Assembly (NCBI GenBank): GCA_001557505.1
Contig: LSAX01000004.1
Span: forward strand, 3,038,001 to 3,102,000
Length of the DNA stretch: 64,000 bases
DNA from: Reticulascus tulasneorum
Taxonomy: Eukaryota > Ascomycota > Sordariomycetes > Glomerellales > Reticulascaceae
Direction: 5' to 3'
Shown: one piece after another, positions 12,443 through 23,996 of the stretch
How positions within the stretch are numbered: position 1 is the first letter of the stretch
Layout: each line of letters begins with the position of its first letter
Position numbers and translations under genes: made by a program
Notes under the pieces: generated by a model
The model's database searches: none
What the model was told of the DNA's origin: nothing
The model's input: the letters and a program-made list of their open reading frames with translations, nothing else

Positions 12443-12468
12443 ACACACACACACACACACACACACAC
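12443..12468. repeat. (AC)13 dinucleotide microsatellite
   Basis: Thirteen perfect AC units, about 1 kb upstream of each flanking start codon. It is the only dinucleotide repeat of this length noticed in the window and is likely length-polymorphic. Confidence 0.95.
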
Positions 12469-12500
12469 AAGTTGGCGATGATGGGCGACTCGGCCAGTGA

Positions 12501-12528
12501 GGGCGGTGGGATTCTGGGGCCGGGGGGG
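12501..12528 (+). other. Putative G-quadruplex motif
   Basis: Four G-runs of 3, 3, 4 and 7 bases separated by loops of 4, 5 and 2 bases satisfy the usual G3+N1-7 rule on the + strand. It lies about 1 kb from both the RTS1 and TFIIIC starts. Folding or function is inference. Confidence 0.6.
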
Positions 12529-13467
12529 CTGTTCAGTGTTTGGGGCTGCCCGCTACGAGAGGTGAATGACCACCTGGGGAGGGTTACCTACGGGGGGCTG
12601 CAACCTTAACTTCCAGGTTTTTGGGGGGGCTTGCCAGATAGAAGCCGCACGGACCATGTGCCGGCCTGACTGTTGTTCCACTAACTCCAGCCAGCCATGC
12701 TCCCCACCCTTCCGGCGGACTGCAGCGTAGGCCTGGGACCTCAGGCACTGAACTGTGGCCCGTGCAGCGTAACCTACCTACCTATCTTCGAAGTAATTCA
12801 TTAGGCGCTGGCTGATGTGTCATTGGAAGGTTGGACTCGGGGTGGACCTTAGGCCAAGATGACCTTGGAACTTTAATATCATCCCAACCGACACTGTGAG
12901 CCCGACAGTGGAGGTGCTACATAGCACACAAAATCCGTCTCATGCCAGTGGTTCTCTCGGCGAGACCCGCCCCAGGTAGCTACGTAACAGCCCCCTTACA
13001 CATCAGATGAAAGAAAGAGCTAAGGGCATTTGAAACCCATGAATGCAGTGCATGCACGAGCCTTTCGCATTGCATTGCCGTACAGTGTGAAAGGCGGTCG
13101 CTGTCATAACTGAGCCAATTTAGGCGCACCGTCGCTTGGGTTCCGGTTCTGGGACCCAGAGCTGCGGACCAGCTAAAAGCCATTTAAATAACACCTCGCA
13201 CTGTACGGACTGCATCTCCCAAACTTCACGGCGAACCAAGCAATACATCGTGAGCCGGCTGTGACCAGATCATGAGCCTGTAAAGGCTCGCAACGAAAAG
13301 ATTCCATTAAATCGTCACCAGCAAAGATATTTGATCACTCTTGTTCCATGCAGCAGAGTTTGACGTCAAATTCATCTTTGGTTCAGATGCGCTCGTTGGA
13401 CAGCTAGCTTCAAGATCGTCTTTTTCTTGTCAATGCCACCCAATCGTAACAGCTGCAGGTCAACGCA

Positions 13468-15735
13468 ATGGTGCAGACGGACGGCTCGGTGGAAGATGCC
13501 GTCAGGGGAATTCTCGAGGAGATGGTGGAAGAGGCGGCTACCTCCTCGGCAAGCCAAGAAGACTCGGCTCCCAGATATCCCATCCCCAATAGAGCGATCG
13601 GTGCGGTTGAAGTTCCCATGATTGTGATGAATCTGGACAGAGCCGAGATGGCATTCGGAAACATTTCTTCATTCCAAAACGTGCGTTGCAGTCTCTATCT
13701 GGAAACTTGACATACAACTCTCCGTCTCCGCTCGTGGGGTTTCCGGGCAATAATTCTCCTGGTCGTGAGGCGGCTTCATTCTTGTTGCAATTCTAACTTG
13801 GATTCTCGCAGGTTCTGGATCCAGAGAGGATGTCACTCCCATTCTATCTCAACCCCGATAGTCCCTTCCGCAGGCCAATCATGTCCCACAATGCGGCAGC
13901 ACATAATGTCTTGCTCAAGGTTACAGTACCGAGGCGGACAGGTCGGAAACGGAAGCGAGGCAGTAATTTGTCTTTTCAAGGCGAACTTGAAATAACGGCC
14001 CTCGATGCTTCGTTAGGGCCGGTGGAAGAAGTATGTTCCAGATCAAGACTTGATAATCCCAAAGTTGTCAGGCGGAAACTCCAGGACAACATCGACAAGT
14101 ACACTGTCGAGGCCGTTGGCATCATCGAGGGCACTCATCGATTCAGGGGTAGGGAGTTCCCACCAACAATCTGCTGGATCGCGATTACTGACAGACCCAA
14201 GGGCTGGCCGACTTCCATTGGAATATGGAGCAATCTCCATTCATCTCAAGCTTTATGCACAATGTCATGCCCGGCGATGGTTAGTAACGCAGGCATACGG
14301 GATATAATTTGAATTCAAATGCTGATAACTGTCTGTAGTGAACAAAATGAAGGACTTCAAGTTCAATGAAGGAGTCGACCTGGGCCCAGACGTGGACATC
14401 ATACCCCCACCCATGTGGACTCCCTTAACATTGCCATTCAACTATAATTACAACCAAAATCCATACGTGAGGTCCGGGGTCAACCTGCAAGATGAGCAGG
14501 TGTTAGTCAACGTTCAAAAGCCCAACTTGGTGGGATACCTCATCAGTACTGATCATCATCCCGTACCGAGCGAGCCGCAACGGCCACCCGATATTACGCA
14601 TCCAGAAGTCGGCAAGTACATTGAAGCACTGAATGAGGCATTGGAAGAACGGCCGATATGGACAAGAAGAGCGCTTTTCAATCGCGTTGGCTCTACAATC
14701 AAACACACTACGGTAATCAAGAGGTTGGCAGGCTTTGTAGGCTACCAATTCCGAGGTGGGCCATGGCGGGATTGCATTATCAAATACGGCGTCGATCCAC
14801 GGAGCGATCCGCAGTTCCGGATTTACCAAAGTCTCGTCTTCCACATGGACAAGCCGCAAACTGGCCATATTGGCATTCCGTGGCAGGCCATCCGTAAGGA
14901 CCGAGCGAAGCAAACCCATCTCGACGAAGAGGCAATTGAAAGGCAAAGCCACGTCTTCGATGGCAAATCGTACTGGACTGATGGCAAAGTATGGCAGGTG
15001 TGCGACGTGACTGATCCTCTGCTTGCAGATCTCATCCAGACCGCTGTCATACGGCCTGTCGTGGACAGATTCAGCAGCGGATGGTTCCATCAGGGTCGCT
15101 GGGCGAAAATCAAAGCCATCATGAAGCTGAAGATGACGGCGATTCAATTCGGGCGAAAGCTGACGGACGTCGACTTCGGCCGAACTTTGCGGGCGGGAGA
15201 TATGACCCCGCCAATAGGGACCGTGTCCGTATCGATCCCCTTGCCAGAATTGAGCTTGACGCACACAGAGAAGATGGAACTATATGGGAAGAGATTCAAG
15301 GAGCCCAAGCGGGTAAAGAAGTCATATACAGTCTATCACCCTAGCAGAGCGGACCCTTCGGGAGGGGCGAGCGAGGCTGCCAGCCCTGGCACCAGGACTG
15401 GCGAGGATGATCTCATGTCGCTGGCTGGCGAGGATTCTGAGGATGGAGATGGTTCCGGTAGCGGCTTCGAGGACGAAGACGAGGTGGGGATGATCTCCAT
15501 GGACGAACGTGGGCTCGGCACGGCCCTGTTCACCGTGGATGAGGATAATGAGAACGAGGATCAGGAAGGTGAAGAGGTTGGGTATGACGAGGATGGTGAA
15601 GAAGACTACGATGAAGAAGAACAGCATTATGACGATGAGGAGGTGTACTACGATGCGGAGGACACCAGGGTTGGAGGAGCTAACACGAACCACGAAGACT
15701 TTGGTCACGGTGGGGCTGCAGGGCATCAACACTGA
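13468..15735 (+). CDS. sfc1: TFIIIC subunit tau95 (Tfc1/Sfc1 homologue)
   Basis: Component of the tauA lobe of transcription factor IIIC, which recognises the A box of tRNA genes for RNA polymerase III. Exons 13468-13680, 13812-14148, 14202-14279 and 14339-15735 give about 674 residues. The N-terminal dimerisation triple-barrel region (about 45-200) includes GAVEVPMIVMN, SLPFYLNPDSPFRRP and a basic stretch RRTGRKRKRG. The splice at 14149/14201 restores THRFRGLADFHWNMEQSPF. The central winged-helix-like DNA-binding region includes ALEERPIWTRRALFNRV (from about 310) and PWRDCIIKYGVDPR (about 352), both typical of the family. The last 110 residues are an extremely acidic Asp/Glu/Tyr tail; acidic tails are known in Tfc1. 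Introns 2 and 3 have clear branch points (TACTGAC, GCTGATAAC). The first intron, 131 bases, is long for this window. Confidence 0.93.
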
Positions 15736-17464
15736 TGCCTCTGCAAAGTCAGGAGGCATCAGTGACGGCGCATAGGCGACCAAATGATGACGGGTCCTCG
15801 ACGAAACTCAAGATAGCAGCAGCCGCAGCCGTCGTGGTCACGGTTACTGAACTACTGACTCATGCGACATGGCGGCCGCTGCAGCCCGCTGCGAGCTTCC
15901 AACCATAAGCCAATGGAGAGGTGGAGAGGTCGTATATGTACAACGGACCTAGGTAAACTTAAGGTGGCGTGAGATTAGTTGCAGGTGGGGGGGAGGCTTG
16001 GATGAATCAAAATTGAGTCGCCAGAGTTCGCCAATTATTTATGAAGTGAGGCTCTTAACCGGGGTCGAGCCTCGAGCAGTACAGGGAAGCCACCTAGGTA
16101 TTCACATGCATGGTGGTTGTTCTACTTTCTAGACCAGCTCTTCCCGCCACAGGCGAGCATGTGTAGCTTGGCATCGTATGCCATCCAGTCGGCACTTGGC
16201 TCCTCGATGCGGCTCCAGGATCTTCGAGTACCTAAGGGACGGACTAAAAGAGCTAATTAGATACAATAATACAGTACACGGTGTTGTTGCCTCCCGCACA
16301 TCCACCCCCTTCATGCTCCTCAGCGGGGGCCCTCGCAGGGCTGCGTTGCTGCCTGGGAACACATCATCTGGATAGAACAGTCACCCGAAGGTTTGGCTGC
16401 AGCAGCGTGCTGGGGGGGCCGGGGGGGTTCCAGGAGGCCTGCCAATCGACTTGTCAATCTATGGCAGTGGCTTACCCTCGTGCGCGAACTCGTGGTCTGG
16501 CGTGAGCGAGTGTGAGCGAGTGTGTCAAGCGAGGTGGCTAAAATGCCGGCGCCGATGCGCACCCCTGTTAAACCCCGGGTTCGACTCGCAGATGGGGTAT
16601 GACCGCCCCCTTCACGAATATGTAGATTAACTACAGCAGCAGATGGGATGGATGCTGCAGGCCAGAAACATCCAATGGTTGATCTGGCACGCACCATTGC
16701 CAGCCTGGAATGGTTATCTTGGGGGTGAATCATCCGAGAATCGATACCGGGGGTCCTTGTTCTTTTTTGGCACTACACAACCTATATCCGCGTATTTATC
16801 TGCTTTGCTACATTGCAGCAGTGCTATCTCAAGTCGGGGCCCTCTGGTGAAGCATGACTTGTGTATCTTGTACTAAGAATACCGTTTGTGCCACCTCTTT
16901 GTTCCAATCCGCCTATTTATCTGTACAGCCTGCCTTGTTTCGGAAGCCAGAACCCTCTCCAAGATGTCCCGTCCTCCTGCGAGTTCTCAGTGGAACAATC
17001 TCCCTTTGGCCGGTGAGGCTCGGGCTCGGCTTCAATCGGTGGTCGCATGAAGGTGCATGGGACATGTGGAACGGGGCGGTGACGTTGGGCTGCCGATTCG
17101 GCTTCGTGCTTGGTGTCCTGTCGGGTCCTCGCACTCTGGCTTAGCTCAATCGCCCAATCCACGTAATTCGCCACAAGGCTGATGCACCGTCCATATCGGC
17201 AGGCACCTATCATATGTGAAGTTGTGTTAACATGGCTAGGTAGCGAAAGAAGCCCACCCTCTGGCCTAATAATCCTGGGGCCCATCCAGGCAGGTGTGGG
17301 GTTTGTATTGAAGCATTCGTACGTATACTTGCGTTTGCCTCTGGTTGCCTCTCGACATTTTTTAGGTGGACTAGCTCAGGTACCTATATATATATAGAAT
17401 TCATTTTTAAAGCCTAGAGATACTTATCTTGTCTTTTCTCTTTCGTCCCTGCCATCCTTGACCT
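15736..17464. other. Intergenic region downstream of tau95 and upstream of the BCS1-type gene
   Basis: About 1.7 kb without a credible gene. It holds a short direct repeat (TGAGCGAGTG twice, 16503-16522), paired G-runs near 16412-16428, and a CTATATATATATAG tract near 17384-17397 that may serve as an alternative TATA region for the next gene. Open frames here are under 140 codons and featureless. Confidence 0.45.
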
Positions 17465-17483
17465 CAGGTCTATAAAAGACCTG
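17465..17483 (+). promoter_or_regulatory. TATA-like box within a perfect 7-bp inverted repeat
   Basis: CAGGTCT, then ATAAA, then AGACCTG: two perfect 7-base arms enclose the core of TATAAA, 63-81 bases upstream of the BCS1-type start codon. The position suits a core promoter or the early leader. Whether it acts as a TATA box, a dimer-binding site or an RNA hairpin is not decided by sequence. Confidence 0.5.
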
Positions 17484-17545
17484 TCGCCAGAAGCCGCTCC
17501 CCTTCTCGTGCCCCCCGTTTGCTTGCTCTCCCTCATCGCGCCAAA

Positions 17546-19476
17546 ATGGATTTCTCATCCTTTTTCAAAAGCAACATGACCAACATGTCGGAGAACATGA
17601 CGAGCGGCAAGCCAAACAAGATGCTGGAGAGCCTCATCCCCATGTTTGGCGGCCAGTTCAGCCCCGTCCTGCGTACCTTGATGTTCTTCTACCAGATGGT
17701 CGGCAGCCGCCTGGGCATAGACCCGACCATGATCCTCACCTTCTTTGGCTTCTTCTGGGCCGTGAACAAGCTCGGTCGCCAAGTTTACATGACCCTGTAC
17801 GCCTTGATCCAGGAGAACTTTATGAGCTCGGTCCACATCAGCAGTACCGACGAGATCTACACCCACATGATGAAGTGGCTGGCCATGCAGCCTCTCATGA
17901 CCACGTCCAGGTCTCTGACGGCCGAGTCGGTAAGTAAGACTGCTTGGGAAGAGGACGAGGAGCTGGAGGCTCTTCAGACGAATCCGATTTCTGGCGGCGG
18001 GGATGCGAAGTACCTCAACTTCTCGAACCAGGAAGCCAAAGCTGTAAGTTCCACACTTCTATCTACATTCACTACCGCCGATGGCAACGTTAACATCCTT
18101 CTAGCCACCACGTTTTGTGCCCGCGGTAGGCATCCACGGCTTTTGGTTTGAAGGCACCTACTTCCGCCTCCATCGCAAGCAGCAGTCCGTATTCGACGAC
18201 GGCGGCGGCTGGCAGACCTTCAAGGAGAAGGAGGATCTCGTCGTATCGTGTTTCGGGAGAGACCCAGGTAAGCTCATTCTTAGTTCCATGTTCCCACCTT
18301 CCTATGACCTCGAAGCTTACATCTCGTGCTACAGAGCCGATTAAGAAGCTGCTTAAACACACCAAGGAATTCTTTTACAGTGATCACTACGCCCGCACCA
18401 CCATCAAGCGGCCCAGCCCGCAGCAGCTCCGCAGAATCGGCGGCAGGTACAACTGGAACCAAGTCGCCAACCGACCCGTGCGACCCATGAAGACCGTGGT
18501 CCTCGATCCAAAGCAAAAGGCGCAGGTCTTGGCCGATATGAACGAGTATCTGCACCCCGCGACACCGCGCTGGTATGCAAATCGCGGTATTCCTCTACGT
18601 CGGGGGTACTTGTTTTACGGACCTCCCGGCACCGGAAAGACGTCACTATCGTTTGCGCTCGCCGGCGTGTTTGGTCTTGACATCTACGTTATCAGTCTAC
18701 TGGAACCCTCACTCACTGAAGAGGATCTGGGCACGCTCTTCAACAGCCTGCCGAGACGATGCGTTGTCCTGCTGGAGGATATCGATACTGCAGGACTAAG
18801 GAGGCCAACAGACGTCGTGGAGGAGGAGCCCTCGACGGAAAAGAAAGAGGGCAAGAAGGGCGACAGCAAGACTAAGGACGACTGGAAAGTCTCGGACCTA
18901 GCTCGAGCTCTCAAGAAAGAGGCCACCGATGATAAGAAAGGCATCTCTCTCAGCGGTCTCCTAAATGCCATCGACGGTGTGGCCTCCCAGGAGGGCCGCA
19001 TTCTCGTCATGACCACCAACAAACCCGAATCCCTCGACGAAGCTCTCATCCGCCCTGGCCGTGTCGACCTCCAAGTCGGTTTCACGAACGCGACGCAGCA
19101 ACAGGCGACTGAGCTTTTCCAGCGCATGTACGAATTCGACAGCGCCCGATCGAAGATCCCCGTCCAGGCTCCTACAACGGGCGACCATGTCGGCGAGCCC
19201 GTCGAGAAATCGAATGGCGAGACCAACGGCACGGCAGCTACGAACGGAGACGCGAAGAAGGACGGGGACGCCTCCGTCAGTCCCAAGGAGCTTCTCAACA
19301 TTGCAGCTGAGTTTGGTGCCAAGATCCCGGATGGGCTGTTTTCGCCCGCCGAGATCCAGGGCTTCTTGCTCAAGCGGAAGAAGGATCCAAGGCAGGCGCT
19401 GGCTGAGTCGGATGTTTGGGTCGAGGCGATGAAGCTGCAGAAGGAGAGCAAGACCAAGATTCTGAAGGTGCAGTAA
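17546..19476 (+). CDS. Mitochondrial BCS1-type AAA ATPase
   Basis: AAA chaperone of the BCS1 family; the founding member translocates the folded Rieske protein across the inner mitochondrial membrane. Exons 17546-18043, 18105-18267 and 18335-19476 give about 600 residues. The start MDFSSFFKSNM follows CCAAA. A membrane segment near residues 65-90 (TMILTFFGFFWAVNKLG) precedes the BCS1_N domain (PRFVPAVGIHGFWFEGTYFRLHRK). The AAA module has Walker A GPPGTGKTS, Walker B VVLLEDIDTAG, SGLLNAIDGVASQEGR and sensor MTTNKPESLDEALIRPGR. A Lys/Glu-rich insertion (about 35 residues) follows Walker B and a second low-complexity insertion (NGETNGTAATNGDAKK) precedes the C-terminal helices. These and the extra length (classical Bcs1 is about 450 residues) point to the expanded BCS1-like group of filamentous fungi, so a role in Rieske assembly is not assured. 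The GTAAGT at 17932 is read through because the sequence after it is conserved-looking coding sequence. Confidence 0.93.
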
Positions 19477-20291
19477 GACTCTGCTCTTTGGCCGTTGGAC
19501 ATCGAGCTGGTCTCGTCCCCTCGACTTACCAGACGAACTATTCACGCCATCCAACCGGTCAGCACACCGCTGATGATGGTTGAGGATCGCAAGCGACCAA
19601 TATTTCTCTTTTACGCTTTCATTTATTTATTTGGCTATTTCTCGAGGGTAGGCGGCGGATATAAAAGGGGTGACCGGCATCAGCATTGGTTGGCATAGTT
19701 TTTCTTGTTCTCGCTGATTTCTTCATTCATGATCTTGACAGCGGTTTACTCGTTTTTGATATTTTGTTGATTTTTATTTGATTTTCTTACGTGGCATACG
19801 TGGAGGATATATTCATGACAATAACTGCCAGTGAGGCATGGGGGCATTTTGCATTTGGGGAGGGGAGGAGGGTCTGGACTGCACTGCTGCACACAATACC
19901 AGATAGACGGGAGAGGAGAGCGGATGGGGCAACAGAATGTACCCTCACGTACTCAACTCTAGATATCAACAATCTTAGAGACGTAGCTTGGCAGAAAGCA
20001 TGCAGAAATAATAGAAAGGCCTTGATATCTTCACTCCATTTTGGCCAGGAAAACGGTCAATATTTCGCTACTTTGCAGCCGCAAAACCTCTCGCAAGGAA
20101 ATCTGTGACGCATAGTTTCATATCCCAGTCGAATACGAAATCAACGCATTGACATAGGAATTGACTGAAAAGTCTATTCGATAGCTCTAGCCTTTTCCCT
20201 TTTCCCCCCTTTAAACGGCTAAATGATCCCACGATGAAGCAAAGAGACGAAGACACCAGTCTCGGATCCCGCAGACCCCATTTTAATGGAT
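19477..20291. other. Convergent intergenic region
   Basis: The 0.8-kb tail-to-tail space between the BCS1-type gene and the M16 protease is relatively AT-rich with T-runs, as expected for 3' untranslated regions. No gene or repeat is recognised. Confidence 0.5.
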
Positions 20292-23200
20292 TCACTCCTC
20301 CTCCTCCTCTTCGGAGTCGTCCCCCTCATCTCCTTCACTGCCTTCCTCATCTTCCACATCTTCCATCTCCTCATCATCCCCATCTCCCTTCAGGCCATAG
20401 TCGTCGTGGAAATGCGCCAGGGGCTGAACCTCGGTCTTGTATCCCATCGTCTTGAAAGCCGCCTCCATGTTCTGATACAGCAGTCAGTATTTGGTATCGA
20501 ATGATCAGGTGCAAAAGGCCAGGGAACTCACCTCCTGTAATATAGGAGCGCATGTGACGACAACGTTACTCTTCCCCGGCTCAAAGACCGGCATGACCAA
20601 GTCCCTCAACACGGCCTTCATCTCTTCCTCCGTCACATTCCGCACCCGCTTCATCATCTTCTTATGCCAGTCAAGAGGAAGACCTCTGACGACAGCAAGC
20701 ACAAAATTTTGTGCTGCTGCAGCTGCCATCGTGGATTGCTCATCCGCAAATAACACGACAATCTGGCTAATTGCGCCTTCAACAAGATGTCTATCGATCG
20801 GAATCTCGCCGTCCGCGATCTTGCGAATTGCGTCACGGGATGCAATGATTGCTTTGCTGGCATCCGGGGAGCGGTAAACCTTGTATTGCAGGATCCCAGC
20901 GTCGACATCTCGACTGAAGTACACACCGTAGGCGAAGCCTTGGCCCCGTACCGCGTTCCAGAGTGGCCCTTCTGCGGCTTCGAGGTATCCTATCGCCACT
21001 ATTATGGCTGGTAACCGTGGATCTTCGAAGGAGATTATGCCCTTGGCTGTGCTGACGCTGAAAGAACTGTCTACCGCTGTCATTGGGATGATGACGGCGC
21101 CAACTGAACCGGGGTTCTTGCCCTCTTCGGTAAGAAGTGAATACGGTGGTTCAATCGGAAGGAGCTCGCCATTTGGTTTTAATGCCTTGCTGAGATCATC
21201 CCATGCTGCTACAGGATTGGGCAGCTTTACCACATCTGCCGTCACGAGAATTCGGGTGTTGTTGAAGGTGAAAAGTGATTGGCGGATCTCTTCAAACCAA
21301 GCCAATACTTTGTCGGGTTCGGTCTCCAAAAGCTTCTTCAGGCGTCGTAGGTACACGGCACGGACCAGAGCTCGCTTGGCAACAGAGTACGATTCCTTGC
21401 TCATGTGGATTGCCATCTCGACTTCCACGGCCATGGTTCGGCCATCGCGTTTCATCTCTGGAATGTCGGCCAACTGCTTCTGGACACTTGCCTTCAGTCG
21501 CTGAAGATCGAAGACGCTGTCGAACATCATGGTTCGGGTCCACTCAATGATGGTTGCATACTTCTCTGGCTCGATCTGGAACTGGATCATGATGCCGTTC
21601 GGATCGCCCATCTCTCGAGTAGAGCGTAGACCGTAACTGATGGTGTCCTTCTCGAGTTCCATCACCACTTGCTCAAAGTCTATTTTCTTCCCATCCCGCA
21701 TGATCGGAGTGTTGAAAAAGTTGTCATTGAAAATCGGCAGAAGCGGCTTTAACTCGATGGGAGTCTGTGAGGTACCGATGTAGAGCGTAAGGTGCACAAA
21801 GTTGGTGGGCACGTCTTCGAATTGGATGAAGAGTGGTTCCTTACCCCGAGTCGCCTCGTCGATAATCTTCTGTGCTTTATTGTCAAGCAAACCGAGGCTA
21901 CGAGCCTTTCCAGCTCGGGCAGTGTCCGACTCGATGAAATGGATGGAGTCAGTGCCAGGGACTGCCCACTTGTCTACCACGGATGCCGGGATTGGTTCGT
22001 CGTTCTTCTTTTTGGCATCGTCCAACAGTTTTCCGAGTTCGGCCAAGCCTTCAGGGCCAAGTTCTTCCTTCCTCTTGGCCAGTCTAGCCTGCTCGTCAGC
22101 TTTGAGCTTATTTGCGAGCTCCAGTGACGGTTTGCCGAGAATGGAGACATGGTGGGCATCTGCCATCCATTTGCTCAGGAAGTCTCTCCATTGCTTATCG
22201 GTCCACTTCTCAAGCACATCATACTCGTCTAAGCATTGCAATTCTTTCAGCGTGGAACCATCCCGTTTACCAAACAGATAGTCAGTGATGATGTTGGTGG
22301 CGAAAAAGCTCTCTGACGACTCAGCTTGGAATTTGACTTGTCGACGTTCGCGATGAATGCATGATTTCATGTACTCCATGTCTAGGGGCTTAGAGGCGAC
22401 TTCCTTGAGAAGAGAGATCAATCGTTGTTCGACGAACTCTAGCTTCTCAGTTGCGACGCCTGTTGGTTGGAGCCATATCAGCGAGTTTGGTCGCGAGTCC
22501 CACCAGTAGGTGACCGAGCTTGCAAGCTCCTCTCTCTCAACTATAACATTCTCCAAGACAGAAACGGAAGAGCCACAGAGATAGGTCAACAGAACGGTCA
22601 AAGCAGAAGTCTCTGTGACATCGTTGCAGTTTGGTCCAAAGAATCCCACGACTATTTCGCCAACAGTTTCGTCCTCCTCCGGGAATTCAGCGGTTGTCAC
22701 AATAGTCTCCTTCAACAGTGGGGGCTGTGCCGAGTCAATCCAAGGCCTGGTTGGCGGGTGTTAGAGACTTTTGCATGAATGGTGTGATAGGGGCGCGGAC
22801 GAACCTCTTAAATGGAGAGTCTAGAGGTGGAATATCATCCTTGATACTCTCCTCAAACTCATCAAGTATCTGAAGCAAATTCTCGTGATCCGCCTCACCA
22901 ACAATCACAACGCAAAGATTGCGAGGCTGATACATATCTCGATGGAACTGCCGAATACGCTCGCAGGTAAGGACCCGAAGAGCCTCGGTCATCCCGCCCG
23001 TTTCATACCGAAAGCCGACATTCTCCGGATAGAGCAGACGACGAGCTCGGAGATCCATAAGCTCGGCACTCCTATACTGGACCGCCTGCATCTCGGAATA
23101 GACAACCCCGGCATCATTCCCTTCTCCATCAATGTGATGCACCTCTGTGACGCAGGCCTCGTCAGTGATGGTGGGTAGAATGACATGCTCGAGATAGACG

Positions 23201-23565
23201 GGAAGAATCTGGGCGAATCCTTCCCAGCCAGCGGATTCCAACGTATAAGCGGTGTGATCCGTCGCGGTCCACGCGTTGGTACCGGAGTAGGCACGCGAGG
23301 CCAGCTTATCCAAAAGGCCCTTGTAGCGGTAATTCTTGGAGCCCATGAATATAAGATGCTCAAGAGTGTGGGGAGACCCTGAGTCATCAAAAATCTCGGT
23401 AGCGAGGGTAAAGTAGCCACTGATTTTGGGACCTTTCCTGTCGGCCACCACAACTTGCATGCCGCTGCGCTCCGAGACATACTGAGTAATGCTACATGGA
23501 GCATAATCTGTCTGGAAGCTTTGGATCTTGCGAAACCGTGGCTTTTGAAGCTCTTGCGGCGACAT
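20292..23565 (-). CDS. M16 family zinc metalloprotease, YOL098C/Sdd3 type
   Basis: An insulinase/pitrilysin-fold peptidase related to yeast YOL098C and distantly to the presequence protease Cym1. Exons 23565-22805, 22746-20532 and 20471-20292 give about 1051 residues starting MSPQELQKPRFRKIQSF. The inverted zinc motif HTLEH is at residues 66-70 and the distal acidic zinc ligand region is GVVYSEMQAVQYRS. An LTCERIRQFHRDMYQPRNLCVVIVG block and later M16 repeats follow (WDDLSKALKPNG; AEGPLWNAVRGQGFAYGVYFSRDVD). The splice at 22804/22747 restores SPFKRPWIDSAQPPLL. The last exon adds NMEAAFKTMGYKTEVQPLAHFHDDYGLKGD and a run of acidic residues ending SEEEEE. The single intact zinc motif in the N-terminal half is normal for a full-length M16C-like enzyme. 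The substrate is unknown. An upstream exon can be joined in frame (next entry). Confidence 0.9.
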
Positions 23566-23996
23566 GCTTGCTGGTTTCGCACCGAGGATTTGGGTTTGGA
23601 AAAGCCTGCGGTTGCGATTAGCCGGAGTTTGAATGCACAATATGAGGCAAAAGCAACTGAAAGCAAACAGTAGAGTTTGGCCATCTTGATGGATAGTAGA
23701 AATGGTACGGGGATGTGTGGCATCGTCCTCGGCCAGGCATATCTGCCGTGCGACTGGGCCGGCAAAATCAATTTAAACAGCTCCAGCACGGGCGGGAATA
23801 GGTTCAGAGGGGATTCGCTTCGTGATAATTGAATGGACGGATGAAAAAAAAACCCCCCAAAAAATGAGAGTAATGCAGAGGCCGGAAGAGACGCATACTC
23901 TTTCCCATCTCCGAAGCCGTAGTAGTAGGCGACGGTGCCCAGGGCGGCAACTGCTCCAGCGAGCAGGACTTGAGATGTTCCGACACGACTAAACAT
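23566..23996 (-). other. Possible alternative 5' exon adding a membrane/mitochondrial leader to the M16 protease, or a separate micro-gene
   Basis: On the minus strand ATG 23996 opens MFSRVGTSQVLLAGAVAALG-TVAYYYGFGDGK, which looks like a mitochondrial signal-anchor. It ends at a GTATGC donor (23898). Splicing to the acceptor CCGCAG (ending 23606) removes 293 bases and continues in frame as ELFQTQILGAKPAS into the MSPQ start of the protease, adding 46 residues. The joined frame has no stop. The intron is longer than any other in the window, and cytosolic-type homologues as I recall them start at or near MSPQ, so this may be a minor isoform, the main transcript or coincidence. Confidence 0.4.

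Larger units (their letters stand above)
11459..13467. promoter_or_regulatory. Divergent 2-kb intergenic region between RTS1 and TFIIIC tau95
   Basis: This holds both promoters and probably long leaders. It contains an (AC)13 run, a canonical G-quadruplex motif on the + strand and ACCTACCTACCTATC near 12773-12787. Frames on the minus strand (for example 11761-12237) lack an ATG near their start or any domain, so they look like leader or promoter sequence. No RNA gene is seen. Confidence 0.5.

Noticed and set aside
16560..16590. B-box-like GGGTTCGACTC
   Set aside because: Flanks do not pair as a T arm, and no A box or anticodon stem lies upstream.
17932..17937. GTAAGT that could be a donor in the BCS1-type gene
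   Set aside because: Reading through gives SKTAWEEDEELEALQTN and YLNFSNQEAKA, which fit the family as I recall it, so it is exonic.
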